Shown piece by piece: positions 10,496 to 20,734 of a stretch of DNA of 30,976 bases. The DNA lies in NCBI GenBank assembly GCA_036940085.1, contig JALLBK010000427.1, forward strand, positions 1-30,976. Reading direction: 5' to 3'. How positions within the stretch are numbered: position 1 is the first letter of the stretch; each line of letters begins with the position of its first letter. The notes beneath the pieces are model-generated. The model was not told the DNA's origin, ran no database searches, and was given only the letters and a program-made list of their open reading frames with translations. The translations under genes were made by a program, and so were the position numbers. The stretch comes from Discostella pseudostelligera. Taxonomy: Eukaryota; Bacillariophyta; Thalassiosirophyceae; Thalassiosirales; Thalassiosiraceae.

Positions 10496-12412
10496 CTACC
10501 GATCTCTTCTTATCCATACCTCATCCGTTATATCTCCTCCTACTGCTACGAATTCCCAGTGCATGACGGTTGCATTATATACGGTTGCTCTCCCAACTCC
10601 AAACCGGGTATCATCAGAATAATCGGTGAAATGATTCTGCAATGTCGGAACAGCTTCTAGTGATTCGCCTCCAGTACCGACGATGAGGTAAATGGGGCCC
10701 CCCTTCGCGCAATTGTAAGTATACAAGCCATCACAAGAACGGAAGTAGGAATGAGCATGACCTGATATGACGACATCGACTCGATGAGTGTACAGAAGAT
10801 CTTCGATTGCATCTTGAATTCCAACTTCTACTTGCTCCGCCCATTCATCGCTGCCTAAATCGACCAAAAGGGTAACGTAAATAAGGATAAGGATGTGCAT
10901 TTTGCAGCGAATATGGTCAAGAACAAGCAAACCAAGCAAGCAACTTACTGTACAATGGCCGGTGCAGTTCGACAACGACCCATGGAGTGATAGACCTGTT
11001 CACTGCTGTCAAATCCTTTTCCAGCCAGTCATATTGTCTAGATCCTAATGTCATGATGTGCTCTGAACTGAGTACCACTGTATGCATTAGTGCTTGATCA
11101 TAGGAATACCTGCGTCGTAACAACAAGAAGCATCATGTTAGTCTTCAAATATGGATTGTCCGGCACTGATCATCCACTCTACCAACAGCAACCTCTGTCC
11201 AACGTACCAAAAGACTGAATTTCCATTCTCCGGAACGGCAAATCGTTTCGATATTGGAACACCACATTCTCCCCCAGTACTATGAAAGCTCGTCTCATCC
11301 CAATTTGGCTGAAATCCAAACTCGGATTCTTCCCCCGACGGGTCCTTCCCCCCAGATCCTCCCATGGTATGATCATACTCATGATTACCATTCACTACCA
11401 TGTAGGGTACATGGGATGCATACGATTGTATCATATTAAGCCATGCATCCCAGATAGAACTTGTGCCGTCGGCATAGCAAAGATCACCGATGTGGTGAAT
11501 GGAATCGATGGTCTGTTCGTTGATTATTGAGGAAATGAGTTGGGCCACCTGTTGCGATCCATGCGACATGGACTCAGAGTAGCCTTGATCGGCCAATACC
11601 AGAAATTTAACTGCGGATTCTCCTTGTCCTCCACTACCACCACCTCCTCCTCCTCCGGGAGGGAACGAAGTTCGGAAATGAAATGATTCCCCACTCCACT
11701 TGACACCCTGTCCAAAACCAAGTCCAACACGATAGATGTAATCGGTATTGGGTTCCAAATTCACAAGTTTGACAGTGTGCAAATGTCCCGGAGAAACGAA
11801 CCCCGATAGTGATGTTGCTGGTTCTTGACACATATCTGTGGCAGAATAGGTTGTGGATGTGCCCTTCACTTTAATCCAGTTCGTTGGTTCATCTGCAGTA
11901 CTACTTTTTTTGGCGAATTCCACAATGGATTCACCGGAATCGCCCGTAGAAAATTGTACATACATTTCGGATACTGACCCTGTAAGGCTGATGTGTACTC
12001 CTGTAGGGTCAGTCTGCCGTTGCATCTTGTCGGAATAATGATTGTTAGTTCGCTGCTGTCCACTCGACGATGGAGCTGAAGAAGGCAGTGTCGTAGGCAG
12101 GATGTCGTCATGAACAGTCTGTGGCATAAATACGGCTGCTAAAAATAGACATACAAGTAGAAGTACCATCGAAAGGATGATGTATGCCATGGTGGAGATA
12201 CGTGGAGACTTCGTCGTCTTTCCATTGTTTCTGACGCCATCGTCATCGTCGACACCGGCAGCGACGTCGCCAATGAAGGCAACGCTGCTGCCAAACGAAG
12301 ATTTTGGCTCGATGAGAGGTGTTATAGCTGTCGCTTCATCGTAATCCTGAAGAAGGGAGCGAGTGGCACTGCCGTTCTCTGCGTGCAGATCTTCTGGGTC
12401 CATGTTGCTCAT
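10496..12412 (-). CDS. Purple acid phosphatase-like metallophosphoesterase, membrane-anchored, three exons
   Basis: Exons (minus strand) 12412-11208, 11109-10949 and 10854-10496 give 574 aa; introns are 98 and 94 nt with GTACGT and GTAAGT donors. Splicing produces 'SVFWYSYDQALMHTVVLSSEH' and 'LHRPLYSSDEW', continuous with the family pattern. Metal ligands of plant-type purple acid phosphatases are all present: D275 (LADQG), D310 and Y313 (GDLCYAD), N343 (GNHE), H451 (ELHRP), H488 and H490 (GHAH). A fibronectin-like N-domain precedes them (about 135-250), joined by a Gly-rich linker (about 252-264). Residues 75-95 form one hydrophobic segment after about 70 polar residues, so this looks like a type II membrane protein with its catalytic side in the lumen or outside. 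The family hydrolyses phosphate monoesters; a phosphate-scavenging role is inferred. It converges on the PPR gene, with 72 bp between stop codons. Confidence 0.88.
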
Positions 12413-12524
12413 TCGGGTTGGGTTATTGATACTCTATTGATTGCGACGATGGTCATGGTCCATGTGCTCTGCCGCTCTCGCCATTCATTCTCGCATCTTT
12501 ATGTCAGTAAGTGCCCATGGGCTC

Positions 12525-12623
12525 TTTTGGCGGGAAACCCCGAGCGCGCGAATCTTTCGCCCCCTTCCCGCCAAATCTCCACGAAAACAAGGCGGGAAGC
12601 CCTGCTCGAGCCTTCCCGCCAAA
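12525..12623. promoter_or_regulatory. Cluster of four E2F/DP-like sites in a divergent promoter
   Basis: Sites are TTTTGGCGGGAAA (12525-12537), TTCCCGCCAAA (12565-12575), GGCGGGAAG (12591-12599) and TTCCCGCCAAA (12613-12623). The 15-mer CTTCCCGCCAAATCT occurs twice, at 12564 and 12612. Sites three and four form an inverted repeat with 9-bp arms around a CTCGAG. They lie between the phosphatase start (12412, minus) and the parvulin start (12785, plus), and could serve either or both. The binding factor is inferred from motif resemblance only. Confidence 0.6.
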
Positions 12624-12784
12624 TCTTTGCCACCCAACAGCACCCAACCCCATCCAACCAAAGCCATCCCGTGATGGTATGGTACTCGAGTCTACCATTA
12701 TCGAGGAGTAGGTACTTTTCACCATCCCATTGCCTACGCATCAACATCATAGTATTATTATTAGTATCCAGTCGATAAGAAGAG

Positions 12785-13442
12785 ATGATGCGTGGCTTTC
12801 GCGAAATAATCGTTCGGCATGTCCTCGCTGCGGCCATCAGCAGCATTCTGATTCTGGCATCTGCAGCCTCCGTTGCCGCCAAAGACGATGCACGTGAGCA
12901 ATCGAAACCCATATACCTTCGCGACATCCAAATCGGTGATACGACACTTCCATTCTCTCCGGTAACAGTCGTCATCACAATCCTATCACTCATTATGCTA
13001 AGTGGTCTCTTCAGTTGGAACAAGGTATCTGCTACAGCCTCACATATCCTTCTCGACGACTCTGACGCCGAAGCCAAATTAACCAAACTCAAAAAAGATA
13101 TTGGGAACGATTATGCCAAATTTCAAGCAGCTGCCAAACAATACTCGAAATGTCCCAGTGGAAAAAGTTCTGGTGGGAGTTTAGGGTCATTCAAACCTGG
13201 TATGATGGTACCGGCATTTGATCGGGCCATTTTTGCTAAAGAGAGTAAAGTTCACGAGGTGATTGGACCTATCCAAACGGTAAGATATCATTTATATATG
13301 CACCATATATATGAATTGTATTAAAATCAATATCTTGTGCTTCACCATCTGAAACATTCTCGCAATTGATTCATTGATTCATTTTGCTCAGAATTTTGGT
13401 TGGCATTTGATTTGGATCGAGGATCGAACCTTGTCGGAATAG
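12785..13442 (+). CDS. Parvulin-type peptidyl-prolyl cis-trans isomerase, membrane-anchored, two exons
   Basis: Exons 12785-13279 and 13392-13442 (112-nt intron, GTAAGA donor, AG at 13390-13391, phase 0) give 181 aa. The last exon is only 17 codons but supplies 'NFGWHLIWIEDRT', the conserved closing strand of the rotamase fold, completing 'GPIQT-NFGWHLI'. The domain spans about 84-177: 'ASHILL', 'FQAAAKQYSKCPSG', 'GGSLGSFKPGMMVPAFDRAIF'. Residues 1-32 resemble a signal peptide ('AAAISSILILASAASVAA') and 58-77 a membrane helix, so the catalytic domain is tethered to a membrane, with the compartment uncertain. The family catalyses proline isomerisation during protein folding. Unspliced, the frame would end in a 14-residue non-homologous tail. 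Confidence 0.88.
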
Positions 13443-13683
13443 TTTTGTTGGATAGAGTCCAGATTGTAATTGTTGGAGAAAATTGTGTGTCGCTAATATT
13501 ATGAATTGGCGTTATTCCAGCAGCAAACGATATTGTGATTCTGGTTCAAAACATTATGGCATATATCATACTTATCACGCAAAAAGCCGGAAAAGTATTA
13601 GAATTATCATGAAGGTAGTTTCGATCATCACACCAAATAATATACCAAGTCTGACTTCGATATATTCGACAGCCTTCCTATCA

Positions 13684-15651
13684 CTAACCCTCTAACCCAC
13701 TCCAACATCGAATCATTCCCACCGTAACATCGGAATCATACATACTCCAAAATGCGTCATTCAGTCTCTTTTCCGTATCGGCCCATCGTCCCTTGGCCTT
13801 CCAAAGCATCAACATTGGCAAACCGACATAGACCATCCCACCTCCCACCAAAGCGGGTACCAGCCAAGGTTGGGCAGTAAATAAACTTATTGTAGTAGTA
13901 CCGCCGAACCACCCCCAAAATCCAGATGCGGGAACAGTAACTGTTTGGGAACTAAGGAACATGGCCATGGTGGCGGTTTGTTTGGCATTCCCAAAGGTAG
14001 ATGTGTGAAGAAATATGGATGCCTGGAGGGTGGACCATCGTCCTGTTTTGCAAAAGACGGCAATGCATTCGGAATTGGCATATAGGAGATGATGAGGCGG
14101 GAGGAGATTCGATCGAGTCGTTTTACTTCTTCTCCTGCGGCTGTTCTTATCTGCTTCGTCATCGTTATTGGGCAGCGGGGGAAATGGTTCTTCTCCGTAC
14201 TCAAGTAGAAAACGCAATCGAGCTAACACAAGCATGGGAGGATCTGCCATCGGAAGTCGGAGATTTTTGGAATTCTTCGATGATGATGGCGACTCCGCTT
14301 GTGCTGTGGGTTTCGTCTCATCTTCTTTCGATTCAATCTTTTCCAAAGCCGGTTGCCATGAACATAGCCACGCCCCTCCTGACTTATTTCCCACTTGCTG
14401 CTTCTCTGGACTTTTTCTGATTTTTGCTTGGTCGCATAAACATTCCTCCTCGAGCTCTAACCCCGCCGAGGATGATTGTTCAATTTCTGCATCACTGGGA
14501 ACGTTCTGAAGAAAATCTTTATCTCTGGTCTTGGATCGTAATGCTGAATTGGATGAGTGCACCTTGAGTTCCACCTCCTCACCATAGCGTATTTTCGTCC
14601 ATTGCTTTATTTCTTTGGCATCCACGAGAGTGAGTATATTCATTCTCCTACGATCCCTTTTTGTACCCTTCGTTCTCTTCTCTCGGTCACCGAAAGTGCT
14701 ACCCATTTTATCCACATTGCTGTATGAAGACGATAATCCGCAATCGACAATGGTAACACAATCGGGTTGGACCGAAAAGACAATTCCATGAACTTGCATA
14801 GGATAGCAATAACCAAGCATCTTCCATCGTATCACGTGATCCCCCACCTGAAGGTCGTGTTTGCATTCTACATCCATCGATTCCTCCTCTTTCATAGTCT
14901 TCAAAGATCGTCGTTGTTTGGGTGTTTGTTTCACTCCATACGGCCTGGACGATAGTCCAATGTAACGTAGTAGTACCATGAACGATGCCTCACTTTGCGC
15001 CTCGCTGGGAGTGGTACTTACTTCATCACCTTCTTCCGTGTAATCATCGTTCTCGTTGTCCTCATCGTCATTATTAGAATAAATATCGTTAGCTGTATCA
15101 TTCGGATTCGTGTGATCCCTCTTTCGATCACGACCTTGGTTGTAATTGCCATTTCCACTGTCGACTTCACTTTCATTATCAGAATAAATATCAGTGGTAG
15201 TATCCATCGGTCTCCGATAACGACTCTGGCTGACTTCAGTATTGGGTTTATCAGTATCAGTATCAGAATAAATATCAGCGCTTGTTTCCACAGGAGAAAA
15301 TTTATTGGATGATATATTTCGTCGACTGAGTTCGATAGAATCAACACCGCCATTATCATCATGACTGGTATGGCGACCCCCCGAATCATCATGTCTTCCA
15401 TTATGGTCATGAGTATGTGGAATTTTTTGTGTTATGTCTTCGTGCTGTCCCTCCTCCTCCGGTGAAGCAGCACACTCGGCATCAGCCAATAGAACATTCA
15501 TGGAGGAGTACATGTCGCTAACACCAGGAGAACGTAGCGCACTGTGACTGTGATGATCCATGTTGGGTTCATCATTGGCGCATAATATTGTTGTTTTCCC
15601 TCCCATCCTCTTTGCGAAGAAGTCTTCCTCCTCATCGGTGGGCGATGTCAT
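13684..15651 (-). CDS. LRAT/NC-domain-like membrane protein (655 aa)
   Basis: The start is the ATG at 15651; the frame is open for 30 further codons upstream but has no ATG before an in-frame TAA. The first 210 residues are acidic and disordered, with three copies of a 'T..DIYSD/N' motif. Then come 'LQVGDHVIRWKM...VHGIVF' (H288) and, after a long insertion, 'ANSECIAVFCKTGRW' (N526). These match the two conserved blocks of the LRAT/NC superfamily (H-x-G and N-C-E-x-F-A-x-x-C-K-T-G), whose papain-like members are thiol acyltransferases or hydrolases. Here the expected Cys is Ser527, with Cys529 and Cys534 nearby, so activity is uncertain. Two hydrophobic segments follow ('WGWFGGTTTISLF' and 'WLVPALVGGGMVYVGLPMLML'). 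Head-to-head with the aminotransferase gene. Confidence 0.65.
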   Translation of the reverse strand: MTSPTDEEEDFFAKRMGGKTTILCANDEPNMDHHSHSALRSPGVSDMYSSMNVLLADAECAASPEEEGQHEDITQKIPHTHDHNGRHDDSGGRHTSHDDNGGVDSIELSRRNISSNKFSPVETSADIYSDTDTDKPNTEVSQSRYRRPMDTTTDIYSDNESEVDSGNGNYNQGRDRKRDHTNPNDTANDIYSNNDDEDNENDDYTEEGDEVSTTPSEAQSEASFMVLLRYIGLSSRPYGVKQTPKQRRSLKTMKEEESMDVECKHDLQVGDHVIRWKMLGYCYPMQVHGIVFSVQPDCVTIVDCGLSSSYSNVDKMGSTFGDREKRTKGTKRDRRRMNILTLVDAKEIKQWTKIRYGEEVELKVHSSNSALRSKTRDKDFLQNVPSDAEIEQSSSAGLELEEECLCDQAKIRKSPEKQQVGNKSGGAWLCSWQPALEKIESKEDETKPTAQAESPSSSKNSKNLRLPMADPPMLVLARLRFLLEYGEEPFPPLPNNDDEADKNSRRRRSKTTRSNLLPPHHLLYANSECIAVFCKTGRWSTLQASIFLHTSTFGNAKQTATMAMFLSSQTVTVPASGFWGWFGGTTTISLFTAQPWLVPALVGGGMVYVGLPMLMLWKAKGRWADTEKRLNDAFWSMYDSDVTVGMIRCWSGLEG

Positions 15652-15791
15652 TACGTTGCGTAGACGTGCGCTGAAAGACTTGTTGTAAATTGTTGATTGT
15701 TGGAGACCATAACCATAGGCAAGAACAAGGCACAAGAACAAGGTGAAGGTGGAAGTGGAAGGTTAAGAGATCGCATCGATCGCGGTATTAG

Positions 15792-15840
15792 TTTTCCCGC
15801 CATTTTCAACAAAAATTCTTCGCCAATTTTTCTTCCCGCC
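15792..15840. promoter_or_regulatory. Two E2F/DP-like sites in a divergent promoter
   Basis: TTTTCCCGCC (15792-15801) and TTCCCGCC (15833-15840) are both followed by ATT. They lie 141-190 bp upstream of the LRAT-like start and about 205-250 bp upstream of the aminotransferase start. A weaker ATTTCCCG follows at about 15843. Confidence 0.5.
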
Positions 15841-16044
15841 ATTATTTCCCGTAGGACCTTGTACGCATTATGTAGTACGTACGTCAGCAGCCACCTCCAC
15901 GTGTAGGTCATCGTTGATAGTCCTACCTCGTCCGTCCTCCTTCCCATCGATCGATAGGCGGAGAGCGAGGACAAGACGATGACGATGACGATGACGATGC
16001 CGCCGACATAGTTGCTCCCATACTGCTACTTCACCTATCTCATC

Positions 16045-17448
16045 ATGTGCGAATTTTCCTTCCTACTGCTTGCAATAATAGCAAGCTCACTCCGTCCAAG
16101 CGCTGCCCTCTCTCCATCATCCCTTCATTCAACACGAAGAGCAACGTCGCCGCCGCCTCGCACATTATTTGGCCCGCGCCGATTCTCGTTCGAGTTGCAG
16201 AACGATGCATCATCATCGTCGCCACCGCCACAACAACCACCCCTCAATCCACTCCTATCCCAAATCAAACCTTCCAAAACTGTCGAGGTCTTCTCTCTCG
16301 TGAAACAGATGGAAGCTGAGGGTGAAATTGTCACGTCACTTTGTGTAGGTGAACCAGACTTCCCACCCCCCACATGTGTACTCGAGGCTGCCTCCCAAGC
16401 CATGAAAGCGGGTCAAACTCGATACACTGCCGTCTCGGGCACTATCGAACTACGCAAGGCCATATCAGATGACTTGCGTGTCCGAAAAGGTATATCTTAC
16501 AATCCTGTTACCGAAATTGTAGTTGGCAATGGAGCGAAACAATGTGTCTATCAAGGTCTACTTGCCGCATGCGGTTCTGGCGATGAAGTTATCATACCTG
16601 CACCCTATTGGCCAAGCTATCCCGAAATGGCTTTACTCGTCGGTGCCACACCCATTATATTGGCAACATCTGTATCAGATGGATATTTGATTAATCCACA
16701 ATTATTGGATGAATGCTTAAAGATTCACCCCAAAGCCAAGGTATTGATATTGTGCAATCCAAGCAATCCAACCGGTGGGGTTCATTCTACACAATTACTA
16801 CAACAAATTGCAAAAGTGCTTGAGAAGTATCCCAACATTGTCATCCTGGCCGATGAAATCTATGAACGATTAGTCTACACTGATGATGGGCAATGCACCG
16901 CCTTTGCTTCCTTGCCCAACATGTTCCATCGGACCATTACTCTCAATGGCTTCTCAAAGTCACATGCCATGACGGGATTTCGATTGGGATACTTGGCTGC
17001 ACCAGAACGGTATGCCAAGGCAGCATCGGTATTGCAAGGACAGATTACCAGTTGTGCCTCCTCGGTAAGTCAGGCAGCGGGTGTGGCAGCATTACGTGAG
17101 GTGGATGAATCCTGGCTAGTGAACAATGCCTCCATTATGAAACAAAAACGAGATTATGTCTTGGAGGAATTAGCGAAAATTCCAAATGTGATCGTATCAG
17201 TACCTCCTGATGGAGCATTCTACGTCTTGCCGGACGTGAGCAAGTATTACAATGGCGATGATACGGCATTATGTTTGGATTTGTTGAAAGACAAGAAGTT
17301 GGCGTTGGTACCCGGTGAAAGTTTTGGTGCCCCGGGCACAGTGCGGATTAGTTATGCCACGAGTATGGAGGAGTTGGAGGTGGCCATGACGAAGTTACGT
17401 GAATTTTTGGAGGGGTTGGAGGTGAATCGAGTGGAAGGGAAGGAATGA
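16045..17448 (+). CDS. Plastid-type aspartate / glutamate-aspartate-prephenate aminotransferase (467 aa)
   Basis: The start is the first in-frame ATG. It gives a signal peptide 'MCEFSFLLLAIIASSLRPSAA' followed by 'LSPSSLHSTRR', a bipartite plastid-type leader with Leu where diatoms usually have Phe after cleavage. The mature enzyme is a class I PLP aminotransferase: 'VGEPDFPPP', 'GNGAKQ', 'APYWPSYPEM', 'NPSNPTG', D270 in 'LADEIYE', the Schiff-base lysine K305 in 'NGFSKSHAMTGFRLGY', and the substrate-binding Arg in 'VRISYATS'. Overall similarity is to plant and bacterial 1-beta-type prephenate/aspartate aminotransferases, which convert prephenate to arogenate (Phe/Tyr synthesis) and interconvert aspartate and oxaloacetate. 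Prephenate preference cannot be proven from sequence. No intron. Confidence 0.86.
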   Translation: MCEFSFLLLAIIASSLRPSAALSPSSLHSTRRATSPPPRTLFGPRRFSFELQNDASSSSPPPQQPPLNPLLSQIKPSKTVEVFSLVKQMEAEGEIVTSLCVGEPDFPPPTCVLEAASQAMKAGQTRYTAVSGTIELRKAISDDLRVRKGISYNPVTEIVVGNGAKQCVYQGLLAACGSGDEVIIPAPYWPSYPEMALLVGATPIILATSVSDGYLINPQLLDECLKIHPKAKVLILCNPSNPTGGVHSTQLLQQIAKVLEKYPNIVILADEIYERLVYTDDGQCTAFASLPNMFHRTITLNGFSKSHAMTGFRLGYLAAPERYAKAASVLQGQITSCASSVSQAAGVAALREVDESWLVNNASIMKQKRDYVLEELAKIPNVIVSVPPDGAFYVLPDVSKYYNGDDTALCLDLLKDKKLALVPGESFGAPGTVRISYATSMEELEVAMTKLREFLEGLEVNRVEGKE

Positions 17449-17659
17449 GAGTGCAGTCGACGAATGGTTTCATATTTGTTTGGTGCAAATTGTGCCGATG
17501 GTTCGACGATATCGACTGGAACAAGACAGGAATAGTTATCTTAGTTTTGATGAATTGCGGTACTATTTATGTAACTTGTGAACACTATAATATTACCTCT
17601 TTACTATGCATTCCAATGCGCAATCCTACTAATAACACATCAGTAGGACACTTATTGTT

Positions 17660-17760
17660 GGTACAACGATGGCTTGCTTCGAACAAGGTTTTTGTACATG
17701 ACCGGTAATCCAATCCATTCAATCGCGATAAGTAACATTTGCATATCTCCACCCGCAAAG
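17660..17760 (-). pseudogene. Decayed C-terminal fragment of an A-family gene (left unit)
   Basis: On the plus strand 'GATGGCTTGCTTCGAACAAG' and the bases after it parallel 20950-21060, and both resemble the antisense of gene A's 'PSAMEWTGRDSLGFSAMYYL' block. Short indels and lack of an open frame show decay. Confidence 0.5.
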
Positions 17761-17768
17761 TGCACGCG

Positions 17769-18454
17769 TCAGGACGTGTGTTGGCCCACAGCACGAAAAG
17801 GTGAGCACACAAACACCGACAAGCATTTTCTTATTCGACGCAGCCACTGACATTGGCGGTTTAGGCGCTTAGGGCATACATCTTTCGTCCCACTGCACAC
17901 TCCGCCGCTGGCAACATAGGAGCCAACATTGTGGAGCGGAGTGATATACAATGGATTGCTTCGAAGTAGATTGTACATCGCCGAGAACCCAAGTCTGTCT
18001 CTACCTATCCATTCCATAGCACTGGGTAAGATTTTTTCGTCTACATCTGCAAAGACACGGCCGATGGTATCAACACTAGTGAAATAGTGCGCGAGAATCT
18101 TTGCACGGACTTCTTGTGCCTTGCCGCGTGGGTTGATCCCGTGGAATTTCGTAGTTTGAGTATAATGCCCGGCGATAGCTTTGGCAAAGATGCCAAGCAA
18201 CGCCACTGAAATTGAAGGGGGTGGAGGCACGATTACATAGATACACTGCTCAAGAGATACCACCACGATGAAAGCCGCATCTTCAGGGGAACTTAAATCA
18301 AGGCGATACGCGATATTCGCAGCAGGTAAGCATATCTTGAGTTCGTCGGTAGTGATAGGCAATGACGGATTTCTTGTCTTTGCCTTGTAGGAATTGATGA
18401 AGTCATTCCATAGCGCCTCTTCGAGGCCCTCCAGCCGAGCGACGTCCCAAACCA
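17769..18454 (-). pseudogene. A': truncated, frameshifted paralogue of gene A
   Basis: The frame has no ATG and runs into the single N at 18455, so about 110 N-terminal residues present in A are missing. It shares 'ALWNDFINSYK', 'VRAKILAHYFTSVDTIGR' and 'KILPSAMEWIGRDRLGFSAMYNLLRSNPLY' (read as two blocks) with A, but a roughly 70-residue middle section differs. Near 17860 a 4-nt expansion relative to A ('GGTTTAGGCGCTTAGGG' against 'GGCTTGGGTAGGG') shifts the frame, giving an unrelated C-terminus. Function of the family is unknown. Part of the damage may be an assembly effect at the N, but the frameshift is internal. Confidence 0.7.
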
Positions 18455-18455
18455 N
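18455..18455. other. Single ambiguous base N, probable assembly join
   Basis: The N sits exactly where similarity of A' to A stops. To its right there is no match to the A-B promoter of the right unit. No flanking duplication was seen, unlike the N at 23018. Confidence 0.6.
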
Positions 18456-20338
18456 GAACTTCCTGCTCACTCTTAGCTTTTAATCATCGTAATTGAACTG
18501 TTATTGGTTAACGACTACTGATACCATATCGATGTGTTTAGAACACGGACGGGGCGTGGCTAAGAGGCGCCCCTACTTCCAACACTCGGAGTTGGTATCA
18601 TCAATTCCGATGACGTTGGTATCGACAATGCACCCAATGTGCCACTACAACGAAGAGAATGTCAACCAGGGACGGGAGGGATAGTCTGCAATAAGTTTGA
18701 ATTGGCAAGGGGGGGGATCAACCATAATTCTACCACGATGGGCGTTGTTCCAAAGCGCAAATGCCCAATGAAGCCCATGATAGGGTTCATACATGTCGAG
18801 GAGGCTGATGATGTTCGAGGCATACACAGGAATGACAGGGAGAGAGTTTACGATGAGTTGGGAAGGGCTTCGATAAAAGTTCATTCTGCTCCTGTTGGCG
18901 AATCTTCCATCAATAATGACAATGATGCTGGAAGAGACATTGGAGACGAGCCTGGTCGAAACGAGAGCATAGGCACACCTGACGAGGATAGCGATGATGA
19001 GTTGACTGGCCCAAGCATCATCGCTTCTCCTGACCGTGGGGCAAGGTTAGGGATGAGAAATCAGTATCATGAATCTCCTCCCCTATTGTCCTCAGCAAGA
19101 GTGATATTTTCACACATCCATTGTCCGTCAATCTACGATGATCGAATGAAGAAACCCCTACCGAATAGCGGACCTCACATTTGTTGTGTATCTGCTGATG
19201 GCAAGATGCGACATTGCTACACGCTTGATACATTGTACAAAATAGCAATTGATGGCTACTCAAGGACTGGCAAATGTGCGTTTCTGCAACCACCCCACTT
19301 CCATGAGCCTATGGCAGATGACCTACTGGATCAAATTGCTTCGCGATTCGGTCAAGCGGCGCTGTCGATTGAGAACTCGGCAACATTTCGAATACACAAG
19401 AGTGGCACAGATGTCGTTGAACGGAGTTTGTCGAATGGTGGGGATGTCTATTGCTGCCCGTTGTGTTATATCGAGGCAGATCGGCGATTGACCAAGGTGG
19501 GAGCTGCCACACCAGCAAGAGATGACGAGTGTGATTACGATGAGGCCATGGCAACTGAGAAAGCTGCTGTTACTCATGCTAATAATGTCGATGGTGACGA
19601 GGATTCCAGCAACATCAGTGGAGAGTGTTTTGCTTTCTCTTACGATCCAATGACAATACTTGGGAGTCTTGACAGCGAACAGTTTGAAGTAGCTAGTACA
19701 TTTTGCTTCAAAAAGTGTTCTGCCGTAAAGGCTCATTTGGAAGATGTGCACCATGTCAACCCTAAAGACGTATCGGGGAATGACATCTTCCATCGGTTTC
19801 AGATCCGTGCCAGTGGTGGACTGTTGCAATCATGGTTGACGAAGAGTTTGGGCCGAACTACACTGCAAGGGGATATAAAGCGTTACTGGATAGAGGGCAA
19901 TACTGAATCTGTTCGCTTACTCATCAGCCGTATTTACATGAGACGAGCTAAGGCAAATCAATCAATTATGATATCGACGAGTATGGGGATTTCAGCAGGT
20001 CATTTCCAAACAGAGCGAGGAGGATATGGGAAGAAATCCGTTTGCCGTATACTCAAAGTCATCGTTGTACGAGTGATTTTATTGTGGAAGCAGGGGAGGA
20101 AGAATCTGCAGACGAGGATGACTGCCGGTTGACCGATTTGCACCTGAACGCATCATTGCGACCACCACGAGAGAGAATTTCACCTGAAGAGTCAATGATG
20201 GCGTATTTGAAGCAGAAGAGACTGTCGGATGACAACAGCCACAGCGATTTATCATCTGATGTGGACGAATGCTCAAAATCAATCAGTGGATCCAATGCAT
20301 CAGCACAGTCATCGTCCAATGATGGCAGTTGTTTGGAT

Positions 20339-20553
20339 GGACCACCACCAATTTACTTGGAATCGGAGGATGAAAATGAGTTGATGAAATCCAAGCGATT
20401 CAAGCCAAAATGCACACTCCATACCTTGAATACACCAACAATTAACGAGTATTCTATCAATGCAAATGATTCTCTCGCGGACACGGAAAATGTAGCCTCC
20501 GCATACTCCGATGAGAGCAACTTTTCTGACGGACCACCACCAATTTACTTGGA
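20339..20553 (+). repeat. Internal duplication in the B' tail, 192-bp period
   Basis: A 23-bp identical stretch beginning GGACCACCACCAATTTACTT occurs at 20339 and 20531. The flanking codons are similar ('ELMKSKRFKPK' and 'EWMRSKRSKPW'). The spacing of 64 codons keeps frame. Gene B has only one weakly similar segment ('EEDEWTKSKSLKAKK'). Confidence 0.7.
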
Positions 20554-20733
20554 CTCGGAGTCGGAAGAAGATGAGTGGATGAGATCCAAACGGTCCAAAC
20601 CATGGAAGAGGACACTTTCAACCTTTCAATCCACTCGGGATGAGATGAACTTTTCCGATTCATCTTCCAATCTGTTCAACTCGGACTCTCTGGAGCTGCA
20701 AATGATAGTCAGAAATCGGGAGAAGAAGGTTAT

Positions 20734-20734
<1 letters not shown>

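Noticed and set aside
13280..13322. C-terminal tail 'VRYHLYMHHIYELY' of the prolyl isomerase
   Set aside because: It is intron read-through. The GTAAGA donor and the next exon restore the conserved 'NFGWHLIWIEDR' ending.
15652..15741. Hydrophobic leader 'LFLCLVLAYGYGLQQ' that could extend the LRAT-like protein
   Set aside because: No ATG lies in this stretch before an in-frame TAA; it would need a TTG start. I saw no acceptor site joining it to an upstream exon.
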